From the NCBI GenBank assembly GCA_035547695.1, contig DASZUK010000062.1:1-64000 (forward strand): a stretch of 64,000 nt of DNA, read 5' to 3'. A program made the position numbers and the translations under genes. This DNA is from DASZUK01 sp035547695 (GTDB lineage: Bacteria > Actinomycetota > Acidimicrobiia > Acidimicrobiales > RAAP-2). Positions 27,207-35,854 of this stretch are shown here, one piece after another; the first letter of the stretch is position 1, and each line of letters opens with the position of its first letter. The notes beneath the pieces were generated by a model. It was not told where the DNA came from, did not search any database, and was given only the letters and a program-made list of their open reading frames with translations.

Positions 27207-27360
27207 GTGATGAGGCCCCGCCGGCCCCGCCCGGGGTGCCGGTCCGGCCGGGCCCCACCCAGACCGCCCAGGCAGGCCGCCCACCCAGGCAGACCGTAGA
27301 GCCGGCAGCCGGTACGCTGAGCCCCCGTTCGCGTCCTACGACGCTTCACCAGGAGGTGCC

Positions 27361-27642
27361 ATGTCCCCGGAGCCCGACGAGACCATCACCGAAGAGCCGG
27401 TCGAGCCGGTGGGTCACGTCCGCGTCGTCTACCTGGGCCCGGTGGCACCGCACTGGGAGGTGCAGTCCGACTTCGGGCCGGCCGACGTCATCGACGCCTT
27501 CCGGGACCGCGTCCTGGCCCGGCTGGTGCTGCTGCCGCCGCACGACCCCCAGTTCCGGCGCAACCGCGAGCGGGTGGTCCGCGACGCCGAGCGGGAGAAC
27601 CTGGCCCTCGACTGGGACCTCGGCTTCGAGGAGAGCGAGTAG
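27361..27642 (+). CDS. Small conserved-looking hypothetical protein
   Basis: 93 residues, acidic N-terminus, then VGHVRVVYLGPVAPHWEVQS, FRDRVLARLVLLPPHDPQFR and a helical ERVVRDAERENLALDWDLG. No family recognised. An AGGAGGT Shine-Dalgarno 4 nt before ATG 27361 supports it as real. A TACGCT box at 27312 could be its promoter -10. Confidence 0.75.
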   Translation: MSPEPDETITEEPVEPVGHVRVVYLGPVAPHWEVQSDFGPADVIDAFRDRVLARLVLLPPHDPQFRRNRERVVRDAERENLALDWDLGFEESE

Positions 27643-27698
27643 CCCGGGCCGAGTAGGCCGGCGGTGGGCCAGCCGGCGGTGGGCCAGCCGGTGGCCCG

Positions 27699-29054
27699 TC
27701 AGTCGTCGCCGGGGTCGGGCAGGTCGATCCGCTCCAGCCACAGGCCCGGGGCGTCCACCTCCGCCGGCGTCGGCAGGTGGCGCGGGGCCGACCACAACCG
27801 GGCCAGCCCGTCCTCGCCGGACCGCTCCACGATCCCGGTCACGAACGCCGCACCCCGGTCGACCTGCTGCCGGCCGAGGTCCAGCCCGAACAGGGCCCCG
27901 GCCGCCTGCTCCCCGGCCGCGTCGGCGATGCGGTGCCGGTACCAGGCCTCGGTGAGCACCGCCGGGTTGCCCACCAGCGCGCCGGCCACCCGGGCGGTGA
28001 CGTGGTCCACGTACCCGCCGACGGCCGTGGTGACCGCGATCAGATGATCCGACGTGCGCTGCTGGCCGGGGGTCAGGAGGTCGGCCAGCAGCGATTCGGG
28101 GTCCGACAGCAGGTTCTGTAGCGACTCCACGTCCCCGGCCTCGCCACCGATCCGCTCGGCCAGCCCCTGCTGGGCGGCCACCGCCGCGGTCGCCGCCTCC
28201 TCCAGCAGGGCCCGGATGCGGTCGGCGACGTGCGGCCGGGACAGCACCGCGTGGGCCGTCAGCTCGTGCACGCAGACCCACAGCCGGGTCTCGTCCAGGG
28301 GCAGGCTCCAGTCGTCGGCGAACCGGGCGATGTTCTCCGGCACCACCAGCAGCTCGCCCGACCGCGGCCAGGGCAGCGGCAGCGCGTACTGCCCCAGGGC
28401 CCGCTGGGCCAGGTGGCCGGCCGCGGAGCCGAACTGCATGCCCAGCAGCACCGGCCCCATGGTCGTCGCCAACTGGGCCAACAGATGCTCCAGGCCGCCG
28501 GACCCGCCGAACCCCTCCAGGCCCCCCAACCCGCCCAGGCCGCCCAGGCCGCCGAGGCCGCCCAAGCCGCCGAGGCTCTCCATCCCGCCCAGGCCGCTCA
28601 TCCCGCCCGGGCCGCCGGGGCCGGTCGGCCCGGCCCCCACCTCGCCCTGTCCGGCCGGGCCGGTGCCGGGACCACCGCCCCCGGCCGGTCCGCTGTTGGC
28701 GGCCCGCTGTGCCGCCACCGCCGCGTCGATCACCGGCGCCCAGGCGTCCAGGGTCCGCAGGGCCCAGGCCCCCCGGCCGACCGGGGTGAACGTCAGCGGC
28801 TGGTCCCCGACCCCCACCGGCAGGCCGGTGGCATCGGCCACGTGCAGCTCCGCCACCCGGGACAGCTCCTCCATGGCGATGCGCTGCAGCGGGTCGGCGT
28901 TGCCCTCGGGGGCGCCGTCGGTGGCCACGTTGTGCGCCAGGGCCCGGGCGGCGTCCTGCCAGCCGGACCCGCCGGTCTGGGCGCTGCCGATCAGCTTCAA
29001 CAGGTCACCGAGGAGGCCCTCCAGGGGGTTGCCGGAGCCGGACGGATCGTTCAT
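27699..29054 (-). CDS. Zincin_2 (DUF2342) family metalloprotease-like protein
   Basis: About 451 residues. DUF2342 features: ATTMGPVLLGMQFGSAAGHLAQRALGQYALPLPW (split: GPVLLGMQFGSAAG and ALGQYALPLPWP), VVPENIARFADDWSLP, and LWVCVHELTAHAVLSRPHV. The expected HExxH zinc motif reads HELTAH, i.e. the second His is displaced by one, so activity is uncertain. Residues ~150-185 are a low-complexity Gly-Leu run (GGLGGLGGL). ATG 29054 is used; an in-frame GTG lies 6 nt upstream. Confidence 0.8.
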   Translation of the reverse strand: MNDPSGSGNPLEGLLGDLLKLIGSAQTGGSGWQDAARALAHNVATDGAPEGNADPLQRIAMEELSRVAELHVADATGLPVGVGDQPLTFTPVGRGAWALRTLDAWAPVIDAAVAAQRAANSGPAGGGGPGTGPAGQGEVGAGPTGPGGPGGMSGLGGMESLGGLGGLGGLGGLGGLGGLEGFGGSGGLEHLLAQLATTMGPVLLGMQFGSAAGHLAQRALGQYALPLPWPRSGELLVVPENIARFADDWSLPLDETRLWVCVHELTAHAVLSRPHVADRIRALLEEAATAAVAAQQGLAERIGGEAGDVESLQNLLSDPESLLADLLTPGQQRTSDHLIAVTTAVGGYVDHVTARVAGALVGNPAVLTEAWYRHRIADAAGEQAAGALFGLDLGRQQVDRGAAFVTGIVERSGEDGLARLWSAPRHLPTPAEVDAPGLWLERIDLPDPGDD

Positions 29055-29069
29055 GCCCACACCCGCATG

Positions 29070-30470
29070 CTATGGCGAGGCCGCCAGGGTGACGGCCGCC
29101 TCCATGAGCGTCCCGCCGCGGTCCACCGCGAGCCGCACCGAGGTGCCGGGGCCGAGGACGTACAGCCGGGTCCGCAGCTCCGCCATCGACCGTACCGGCG
29201 CGCCGTCCACCGCCACGACGACGTCACCCGGCTGCAGCGAGTGGGCCGACGCCCCGGTGGACTGGACCGAGGTGATCAGCGCCCCGACGGTCGATCCCGC
29301 CGGATCGCCGGCCGACGTCGCCGGGGCGGTGGTGGTCGACGTCGCCGGGGCGGCGACCGTGGTCGACGTCGTCCGCACCGACCTCGGCGGGGCGTTGTGC
29401 CCCTTCACGTCCAGCCACCCGTGGTCCACCACGCCCTTCTCGGCCAGTGCCCGGGCCACCCCGACGACCAACTGGGTGGGCAGGAACACCTCCTCCCCGC
29501 CCCCCGACATGGGCCGCCCGGTGGCGTCCAGGATGCCCAGCACCTGCCCGCCCGGGGCGAGCAGGGCCGACCCCGGCACCTCCGGCACCTCGGTGACCCC
29601 GGTCGTCAGCGACGCCATCCCGGCGGCGTCGCCGCCCTGGACCGCGGTGGCCACCGAGCGGACCGTGCCGGTCGACCAGATGGTGGCGCTGCGGGCCCCT
29701 TTGTGCGGACGGGCCGCCACCGCCACGACCACCGCCGTCCGGCCGGCGGCCACCGACGAGTCGTCCGCCATCGGCGCCACCGGCAGGTCGGCCTGCACCC
29801 GCAGCACCGCCAGGTCGGAGTCGCGGTCCACCGCCATCACCCGGGCCTTCACCCGCCTGCCGTCGACCGTCACCGCCGTCACCGCCGTGGCGCCGGCCAC
29901 CGCGTCGGCCGTCGTGGCCACCAGGCCGCCCGGGGCGACCGCCACCCCGCACCCCTGGCCGACGCCCCCCTTGGTGGACACCTCGAGGGCCACCATGGAC
30001 CGTTGCGCCGGCCGGGCGGCCACCGGCAGGGCCTTGCAGCACCCCACGATGGCGCTGGCCAGCGACTGCGGCGCCGATGTCGACGACGTCGCCGGACCCG
30101 GCCCTGACCCGGCGTTGGCCAGCAACAGGATCCCGGCCACCACGGCCACCGCGGCCCCGATGCCGATCCCCAGGGTGGCCAGGTGCCGGTGCCGGTCGAA
30201 GCGGTGCCGGTCGGAGTGGGGGCTGCCGAAACGGCCCGGAAGGGGAGCCGGCGGCACCGGTGGCCGCCCGCCGCCGCCACCGTTCCCGGGGCCCGCCGCG
30301 GTCGGCAGCTCGGAGGGGTGCCGCCAGGTCCGGTCCTCCGGTGGGATCCAGCCCTGCGGCCCACCTTCCTCCCCGCCGTCGAGCGGTCCGCCGGTTGCTC
30401 GATCGTCGTCGCTCGCCCCTCGCGGTCCTTCCGGTCCACCCCCGAAGGGATACGGGCCTCTTGGGGTCAC
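29070..30470 (-). CDS. HtrA-fold PDZ protein, probably inactive protease
   Basis: 466 residues. N-terminal cytoplasmic segment with the actinobacterial WIPPEDRTWRHPSEL motif, one membrane helix (TLGIGIGAAVAVVAGILLL), trypsin-like domain, C-terminal PDZ (LITSVQSTGASAHSLQPGDV). The catalytic His position reads TTADAVAGA (expected TNAHVVAG), giving Asp; the Ser position reads VPGSALLAPGG (expected DSGGPLxxxxG), giving Pro; only the Asp of DSDLAVLRV is kept. It is therefore predicted to be a pseudoprotease. The GTG start at 30470 is chosen because any longer reading runs into mreB. Confidence 0.82.
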   Translation of the reverse strand: MTPRGPYPFGGGPEGPRGASDDDRATGGPLDGGEEGGPQGWIPPEDRTWRHPSELPTAAGPGNGGGGGRPPVPPAPLPGRFGSPHSDRHRFDRHRHLATLGIGIGAAVAVVAGILLLANAGSGPGPATSSTSAPQSLASAIVGCCKALPVAARPAQRSMVALEVSTKGGVGQGCGVAVAPGGLVATTADAVAGATAVTAVTVDGRRVKARVMAVDRDSDLAVLRVQADLPVAPMADDSSVAAGRTAVVVAVAARPHKGARSATIWSTGTVRSVATAVQGGDAAGMASLTTGVTEVPEVPGSALLAPGGQVLGILDATGRPMSGGGEEVFLPTQLVVGVARALAEKGVVDHGWLDVKGHNAPPRSVRTTSTTVAAPATSTTTAPATSAGDPAGSTVGALITSVQSTGASAHSLQPGDVVVAVDGAPVRSMAELRTRLYVLGPGTSVRLAVDRGGTLMEAAVTLAASP

Positions 30471-30542
30471 GAACCCCGAGGTTACCGAGCCGTCCGCCCG
30501 GTGGGACGTCGCCCCAACCGCGTCCGCCCCGATGCGGCCCCC

Positions 30543-30548
30543 TACCAT
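30543..30548 (+). promoter_or_regulatory. -10 box of mreB (leaderless)
   Basis: TACCAT ends 7 nt before ATG 30556. The earlier in-frame ATG (30547) overlaps this box, which argues for 30556 as the start. Confidence 0.45.
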
Positions 30549-30555
30549 GAGGCCG

Positions 30556-31557
30556 ATGTCCCGGGACCTCGCCATCGACCTCGGCACCGCCAACACGTTG
30601 GTGTACGCCAAGGGCCGCGGCATCGTCCTCAACGAACCCACCGTGGTGGCCCTGGACAGCCGGTCCCGCGACGTGCTGGCCATCGGCGAAGAGGCCTGGC
30701 AGATGATCGGCCGCACCCCCGGCTACATCGTCGCCGTCCGCCCCATGCGCCAGGGGGCCATCACCGACTTCGACATCACCGAACGGATGCTGCAGGTGCT
30801 GCTCCGCCGGGTCGGGGTCGGCCGGCTCAACCGGCCGAGGGTGCTCATCTGCGTCCCCTCCGCCATCACCCGGGTGGAGCGACGGGCGGTGAAGGAGGCC
30901 GCCCGCCGGGCCGGGGCGGCCTCCAGCTACCTCATCGAGCAGCCCATGGCCGCCGCCATCGGCGCCGGCCTGGCCATCCACGAGCCCATCGGCAACATGG
31001 TGGTGGACGTCGGCGGCGGCACCTCCGAGACCGCCGTCATCTCCCTCGGTGGCGTCGTCGCCATGCGGGCCATCCGTTGCGGCGGGTTCGACCTGGACGC
31101 CGCCATCCAGGGCTACGTCCGCAACGCCCACGGCGTGGCCATCGGCGAGCGCACCGCCGAGGCCATCAAGCTGGCCATCGGCTCCGCCCACCCCTACGCC
31201 GGCGAGCAGCACGCCGAGGTCCGCGGCCGCGAGATCGTCACCGGCATGCCCAAGACCGTGGTGCTGTCCCCCGAGGAGGTCCGCGGCGCCCTCGAGGAGC
31301 ACGTGGCCCAGATCGTCGACGCCGCGGTCACCTGCCTCGGGGAGGCCCCCCCGGAGCTGGCCCAGGACATCATCTTCCAGGGCATCCACCTCGTCGGCGG
31401 CGGCGCCCTGCTCCGCGGCATGAACCAGCGCATCGCCGACGGCACCGCCGTGCCCGTCCACCTGGTCGACACCCCCCTGGAGTGCGTCGTCCTCGGTGCC
31501 GGTCGCTGCATCGAGTCCTTCGACCGGCTCAGCAACCTGTTCGCCGGCGACGACTGA
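30556..31557 (+). CDS. mreB: Rod shape-determining protein MreB/Mbl
   Basis: 333 residues, actin-like filament protein that guides lateral wall synthesis. SRDLAIDLGTANTLVYAKGR is the phosphate-1 loop, NMVVDVGGGTSETAVISLGG phosphate-2, and HLVGGGALLRGMN the adenosine motif. It is a single mreB without mreCD next to it; the following genes are a HEAT protein and a Lon-like protease. That lone layout differs from the usual mreBCD operon. Confidence 0.94.
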   Translation: MSRDLAIDLGTANTLVYAKGRGIVLNEPTVVALDSRSRDVLAIGEEAWQMIGRTPGYIVAVRPMRQGAITDFDITERMLQVLLRRVGVGRLNRPRVLICVPSAITRVERRAVKEAARRAGAASSYLIEQPMAAAIGAGLAIHEPIGNMVVDVGGGTSETAVISLGGVVAMRAIRCGGFDLDAAIQGYVRNAHGVAIGERTAEAIKLAIGSAHPYAGEQHAEVRGREIVTGMPKTVVLSPEEVRGALEEHVAQIVDAAVTCLGEAPPELAQDIIFQGIHLVGGGALLRGMNQRIADGTAVPVHLVDTPLECVVLGAGRCIESFDRLSNLFAGDD

Positions 31558-31677
31558 TCCGCCGACGGCCGTCCCCGGCGGGCCCCGGCCGGCGCCGGCG
31601 GTCCGGCGCGGGCCCTGGCGGGGCGGCGCGGTGGTCGGCGGCGCGGTGGTCGCCGGCGCCGCTCAGGGACCGAGCGC

Positions 31678-32478
31678 TCAGGGATCGAGGAGGATGGCCG
31701 CGGCCTCCCGCACCTGCCAGTCCCGGTCGTCCAGGCTCCGCCGCAGGGCGTCGTCCACCTCCGGGCCGTCGAAGGCCGCCAGGGCCACCACCGCCCGCCG
31801 CCGCACCGTCGGCTTGTCGTCCAGCGCCCCCAGCACCGCTGGCAGTCCTGACCGGTCGCCCACCGCGCCCAGCGCCGCCACCGCGGCCTCCCGGCAGCGC
31901 GTGTCCCCGTGGTCCCGGGCCACCGCGCCCAGCGCGGCCACCGCGGCCGTTGTCCGCCACTCGCCCAACGCCCAACAGGCCGCCTCCGCCACCAGCGGGT
32001 CGGCGTCCTCCAGCGCGGCCCGCAGGGCCGTGCCCAGCGCCGCCTCCCCGGCCGCCTCCCCGGCGTCGCCGCCGGTGGCGCCGCTCATGGCCGCCTCCCC
32101 GGTGGCGGCATTGGCGGGGGCGCCGGTGGCCGGGTTGCCGGCGGCGGCATTGGCCGCCTCCCCGACGGCCCGCCGGCGGACGACCGGGGAAGGGTCGTCC
32201 AAGGCGGCCAGCAGGTCGGCCACGCCGAGGGCCCCCATCCGGGCCAGCGCACCGACGGCCGCGGCGCGGACCGAACCGTCCGGGTCGCCCAACGCGGCCC
32301 TGGCCCCGGCTTCGTCCCCGCGGTGGCCGGCCACCACCACCTCCTGGCGCCGGGCCGCCGCCCGGTCGACGCCGGGCTCCGCCGGTCCCGCGGCTCCGGC
32401 AGAGCTGTCCGACGGCACCGCGGCTCCGGGAGAGCCGCCCGACGGTTCAGCGGGTTCCGTGGCAGGATCGTCCGGCAC
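31678..32478 (-). CDS. HEAT-repeat protein
   Basis: About 266 residues. At least five HEAT/PBS-lyase-type helices pairs are visible: DPDGSVRAAAVGALARMG, DPSPVVRRRAVGEAANAA, DADPLVAEAACWALGEW, GDTRCREAAVAALGAVGD, DKPTVRRRAVVALAAF and DRDWQVREAAAILLDP. A Gly/Ala-rich insert of ~35 residues splits repeats two and three. These are protein-interaction scaffolds. The start is uncertain: GTG 32478 lies only 10 bp from the divergent ATG 32489; GTG 32340, with AGGAG just upstream, is an alternative. The 120-bp gap to mreB (31558-31677) is GC-rich with no clear hairpin. Confidence 0.75.
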   Translation of the reverse strand: MPDDPATEPAEPSGGSPGAAVPSDSSAGAAGPAEPGVDRAAARRQEVVVAGHRGDEAGARAALGDPDGSVRAAAVGALARMGALGVADLLAALDDPSPVVRRRAVGEAANAAAGNPATGAPANAATGEAAMSGATGGDAGEAAGEAALGTALRAALEDADPLVAEAACWALGEWRTTAAVAALGAVARDHGDTRCREAAVAALGAVGDRSGLPAVLGALDDKPTVRRRAVVALAAFDGPEVDDALRRSLDDRDWQVREAAAILLDP

Positions 32479-32488
32479 CGCCGCCAGT

Positions 32489-33664
32489 ATGTACGACCCC
32501 CCGTCGCCGCCCTTCCCACCACTGCCACCCCGGCGGCGCCGCTGGCCGTTCGTGGTCGCCGCGGTGGCGGTGCTGCTGGTGGTGCTGGGGGCGGTGGCCA
32601 GCCGGATCACACTGGACTACTACGCCCTCACCCCCGGGCTGGCCCAGCCGGTCGGGCCGCTCGTCAAGGTGCCGCCCGGCCGCGCCCACCCCGCCCGCGG
32701 GCCCATCCTGCTGACCGACGTGTACGTCACCCGGGTCACCCTGCTCGACTACCTGCCGGACCTCCTGGACTCCGACGCCCAGGTGGTCGGGGCGGCCACA
32801 GTGCTCGGCCCGGACACCCCGGCCGATCAACTGACCACCCAGGGGTACCTGGAGATGGCCCAGTCCCAGGCCGCGGCCAAGGCGGCGTCGCTGACCCGGC
32901 TGGGCTACACGGTGACCCACCGTGACGCCGGGGCGTTGGTGTTCGCCGTCCAGCCCGGCTCCCCGGCCGCCACCGCGCTGCGGGTCGGACAGATCGTCAC
33001 CGCGGTCGACGGCACCCCGACGGCCGACGACTGCGCCTTCATCGCCGCCCTCCAGCCGTACGGCCCCGGCCAGACCGTGCGGCTGTCCGTGGAGCAGTCC
33101 ACGGTGACGTCCCGGGGCGTCATCAGGCCCGGCCGTACCGTCACCGAGCGGGTCCGACTGGGCCGCCGCCCCGCATCCGCCGGCCGCCGGCCGTCCGGCT
33201 GTCCCGGGGTGCACGGGACGTCCCGCGGCTACCTGGGGGTGGTGGTGGAGACCCAACGGGACTTCACCTATCCGTTCCCGGTGTCGGTGGACACCTCCGA
33301 CATCGGCGGCCCCTCCGCCGGGCTGGCCATGACCCTCGGCATCATGGACGCCCTTTCCCCCGGCCCCCTCACCGGCGGCCGCACCGTCGCGGCCACCGGC
33401 ACCATCGCCCCCACAGGGGCCGTCGGCGACGTCGGCGGGGTGGCCCAGAAGACGGTGGCGGTGGAGCGGGCGGGGGCCACCGTCTTCCTCGTGCCCCCCC
33501 AGGAGCTGGCGGCGGCGAAGTCCAAGGACGTGCCGTCACTCCGGATCTACCCGGTGTCCTCCCTGGACCAGGCCCTCGCCGTGCTCCGCCGGCTGGGCGG
33601 CCGGGTGCCGCCGGCACCGGCGCACGCTGGGAAGACACCACATCCGGCCGGACCCAGGTCGTAG
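32489..33664 (+). CDS. YlbL-type PDZ/Lon-like (S16) protease
   Basis: 391 residues. One N-terminal membrane helix (PFVVAAVAVLLVVLGAVAS), a PDZ domain (ATALRVGQIVTAVDGTPTAD), and a C-terminal S16 domain with the Ser-Lys dyad: S276 in GGPSAGLAMTLGIMD and K321 in GDVGGVAQKTVAVERAGAT, 45 residues apart as in Lon. It lacks the AAA+ module, as in Bacillus YlbL. It probably trims membrane or secreted clients. Its stop codon TAG is the first half of the TAGGCT box serving the next gene. Confidence 0.9.
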   Translation: MYDPPSPPFPPLPPRRRRWPFVVAAVAVLLVVLGAVASRITLDYYALTPGLAQPVGPLVKVPPGRAHPARGPILLTDVYVTRVTLLDYLPDLLDSDAQVVGAATVLGPDTPADQLTTQGYLEMAQSQAAAKAASLTRLGYTVTHRDAGALVFAVQPGSPAATALRVGQIVTAVDGTPTADDCAFIAALQPYGPGQTVRLSVEQSTVTSRGVIRPGRTVTERVRLGRRPASAGRRPSGCPGVHGTSRGYLGVVVETQRDFTYPFPVSVDTSDIGGPSAGLAMTLGIMDALSPGPLTGGRTVAATGTIAPTGAVGDVGGVAQKTVAVERAGATVFLVPPQELAAAKSKDVPSLRIYPVSSLDQALAVLRRLGGRVPPAPAHAGKTPHPAGPRS

Positions 33665-33667
33665 GCT
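33662..33667 (+). promoter_or_regulatory. -10 box of the DivIVA-domain gene
   Basis: TAGGCT ends 6 nt before ATG 33674. Its TAG is the stop codon of the upstream YlbL-type gene. Confidence 0.5.
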
Positions 33668-33673
33668 CTGGAC

Positions 33674-35827
33674 ATGTCCGACGACCGTCCGACCATCTCC
33701 TCCTCGCGAGTGGCCGCGGCCGACGTCGCCCGCCACTCCTTCGACGTCGTCCGCCGGGGCTTCGACCCCCAGGAGGTCCGGTCCTACCTGGAGCTGGTGG
33801 CCCGGGAGCTGTCGGCCTGGGAGCAGCACGAGGACGACCTCCGCCGGCAGGTGGCCGAAGCCGAGGAGCGCTCCCGCAACCCCGTCATCAACGAGGCCAC
33901 CCTGACCGCCGCCCTCGGCCAGCAGAGCGCGGCGGTGCTGCGCAACGCCCACGACGAGGCCGCCCGGATCACCCAGGCCGCCGAGGAGGCCGCGGCCACC
34001 CTCACCCGGGAGGCCCAGCAGCAGGCCACCGAGGCCCTGGTGCGGGCCGAGTCGTCCGCCGCCGAGCGCATCGCCGAGGCCGAGATCGCCGCCACCGCCG
34101 TCCAACAGCAGGCCCGCCAGGAGGTCGCCACCATGCTGGACGCCGCCCGCGCCGAGGGGGAGGCCCTGGTGGACCGGGCCCGGCAGCAGGGGCGGGCCAT
34201 GATCGACCAGGCCCAGGACGCCCGCCGCCGGGTGCTCGCCGACATGGCCCAGCGCCGCCGGGCCGTCACCCTGCAGATCGAGCAGTTCCGGGCCGCCCGC
34301 GACGAGTTGGCCGCCGCCGTCCTCGGGCTCCGCGACACCGTCGACCGCGTCGTCGGCGACCTGGTCCGCGCCGACGACGACGCCCGGGCCGCCGCCGCCG
34401 ACGTCGCCCGCCGCCAGGAGACCGACCTGCCCGACGCCGTCCTGGCCGCCGAGGTCGACCGGTCCGTCGCCGACCTCGACGCCGCCGGCGCCGTCTTCGA
34501 CATCGACGCCTTCGGCCCCCCGCCCGGCCCGCCACCCCCCCCAGCCGGACCGGCCACAGAAGCCGCCGCCGAAGGGATGGCCGCCGGCCCCGGTCCCGGC
34601 GTCGGTGCCGCCGAGCCCGACCTGGCCGACACCGAGCTGGCCGACGCAGGGCTGGCCGACACCGAACTGGTCGATACAGGGCTGGTCGGTACAGGGCTGG
34701 CAGCCACCGGGCTGGTGGACGCCGGCCTCGGCACCGGTGCCGACCGACCGGCCGAGATCGACGCCGTCGAGGACCTGTTCGCCCGCCTCCGGGCCAGCCA
34801 TCCCGGCGACGCCTCCACACCGTCCACCTCCCCGCTGGCCGCACCGGCGGACGCGGCGGACGCCGCGGACGCCATCGGCGCGGCCGGCGTGGCCGGCGCT
34901 CCCGACGACGAGGGCGCCGCCGGCCTCTCGGCCGGTGGACCGGATACCGCTTCGAGCCGGGCCGGGGAGCCGGTGGTGGAAGCCGCCTCGGCGGACGGGG
35001 AGGACGCCGGCCCGGTCGCCACCACGGAGGACGACGCCGCCGGTGCCGGCAACACCGCCGCGACCGACGCCGCCAGCGCCGACGCCGACGCCGACGGTGC
35101 CGCTGAGGTCGAAGGGGCCGCTGAGGTCGAAGGGGCCGCTGAGGACGAGCCGGCCGACGCCGGGCCCGACCAGGCCGCCCTGGACCGCCGGGCCGAGCTC
35201 CTCGACCCGGTGACCGCCAAGCTGGCCCGCCGGCTGAAGCGGGCGCTGCAGGACGACCAGAACCGGTTGCTGGACGGCATCCGCAGCGGTTCCGGCGAAC
35301 GGCTGGGCAGTGTGCTGCCGGACGAGGACGACCAGCGGGCGGTGTACGTCGAAGCCGCCTCCCCCGACCTCCGCGACGCCGCCGTCGCCGGCATCGCCTT
35401 CGCCCGCGGCCAGCTCGGCCAGACCCGCGGCCGGCCACCGGCCCCCGACGCGGCCGCCGTCGCCGACGTGGCGGCCGGCCTGGCCGGCACCGTGGTCACC
35501 CTCCTCCGCCGCCGGCTGGCCGACGACGACGCCACCGGCCCCGACGCCGCCGACCGGGTCGGTGCCGCCTACCGCGAGTGGCGCGGCGCCCGGATCGAGC
35601 GCCTGGTCGGTGACGCCGCCCTGGAGGCGTTCTCCGCCGGGGTGATCTCCGCCACCGGCGCCGCCGGCCTCCGCTGGGTGGTCGCCGCCACCGGCACAGG
35701 CTGCGCCGACTGCGACGACAACGCCCTGGCCGGCGTCGTCGGCAAGGGGGACGAGTTCCCCACCGGCCACCGCCATCCTCCGGCCCACGCCGGCTGCCGG
35801 TGCCTGGTGGTGCCGACGCCGGATTGA
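33674..35827 (+). CDS. DivIVA-domain protein with MuF-like Cys/His tail
   Basis: 717 residues. Residues ~15-75 are a DivIVA membrane-curvature domain (HSFDVVRRGFDPQEVRSYLE), followed by coiled coil to ~residue 250 (EEAAATLTREAQQQATEALV). A long disordered Ala/Asp/Glu/Pro region then includes DTGLVGTGL-like and AAEVEG-like repeats. Residues ~510-717 form a second folded part whose end reads GTGCADCDDNALAG then GHRHPPAHAGCRCLVVP. That CxxC...HPPxHxxCRC pattern is the zinc-binding tail of phage Mu gpF/SPP1 gp7 head proteins and related toxins. The fusion is unusual. The gene is likely involved in polar growth or division near mreB, but the tail's role is unknown. Confidence 0.8.
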   Translation: MSDDRPTISSSRVAAADVARHSFDVVRRGFDPQEVRSYLELVARELSAWEQHEDDLRRQVAEAEERSRNPVINEATLTAALGQQSAAVLRNAHDEAARITQAAEEAAATLTREAQQQATEALVRAESSAAERIAEAEIAATAVQQQARQEVATMLDAARAEGEALVDRARQQGRAMIDQAQDARRRVLADMAQRRRAVTLQIEQFRAARDELAAAVLGLRDTVDRVVGDLVRADDDARAAAADVARRQETDLPDAVLAAEVDRSVADLDAAGAVFDIDAFGPPPGPPPPPAGPATEAAAEGMAAGPGPGVGAAEPDLADTELADAGLADTELVDTGLVGTGLAATGLVDAGLGTGADRPAEIDAVEDLFARLRASHPGDASTPSTSPLAAPADAADAADAIGAAGVAGAPDDEGAAGLSAGGPDTASSRAGEPVVEAASADGEDAGPVATTEDDAAGAGNTAATDAASADADADGAAEVEGAAEVEGAAEDEPADAGPDQAALDRRAELLDPVTAKLARRLKRALQDDQNRLLDGIRSGSGERLGSVLPDEDDQRAVYVEAASPDLRDAAVAGIAFARGQLGQTRGRPPAPDAAAVADVAAGLAGTVVTLLRRRLADDDATGPDAADRVGAAYREWRGARIERLVGDAALEAFSAGVISATGAAGLRWVVAATGTGCADCDDNALAGVVGKGDEFPTGHRHPPAHAGCRCLVVPTPD

Positions 35828-35841
35828 TCCCCCTCGACGCC

Positions 35842-35847
35842 TAGGCT
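35842..35847 (+). promoter_or_regulatory. -10 box of the UPF0182 gene (leaderless)
   Basis: TAGGCT ends 7 nt before GTG 35855 and no Shine-Dalgarno lies between. Confidence 0.5.
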
Positions 35848-35854
35848 GCCCCCG

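Noticed and set aside
28054..30555. Open plus-strand frame upstream of mreB that would extend it to over 1100 residues
   Set aside because: It lies antisense to the Zincin_2 and HtrA-fold genes and is Ser/Pro/Arg-rich; MreB homology and a -10 box place the start at 30556.
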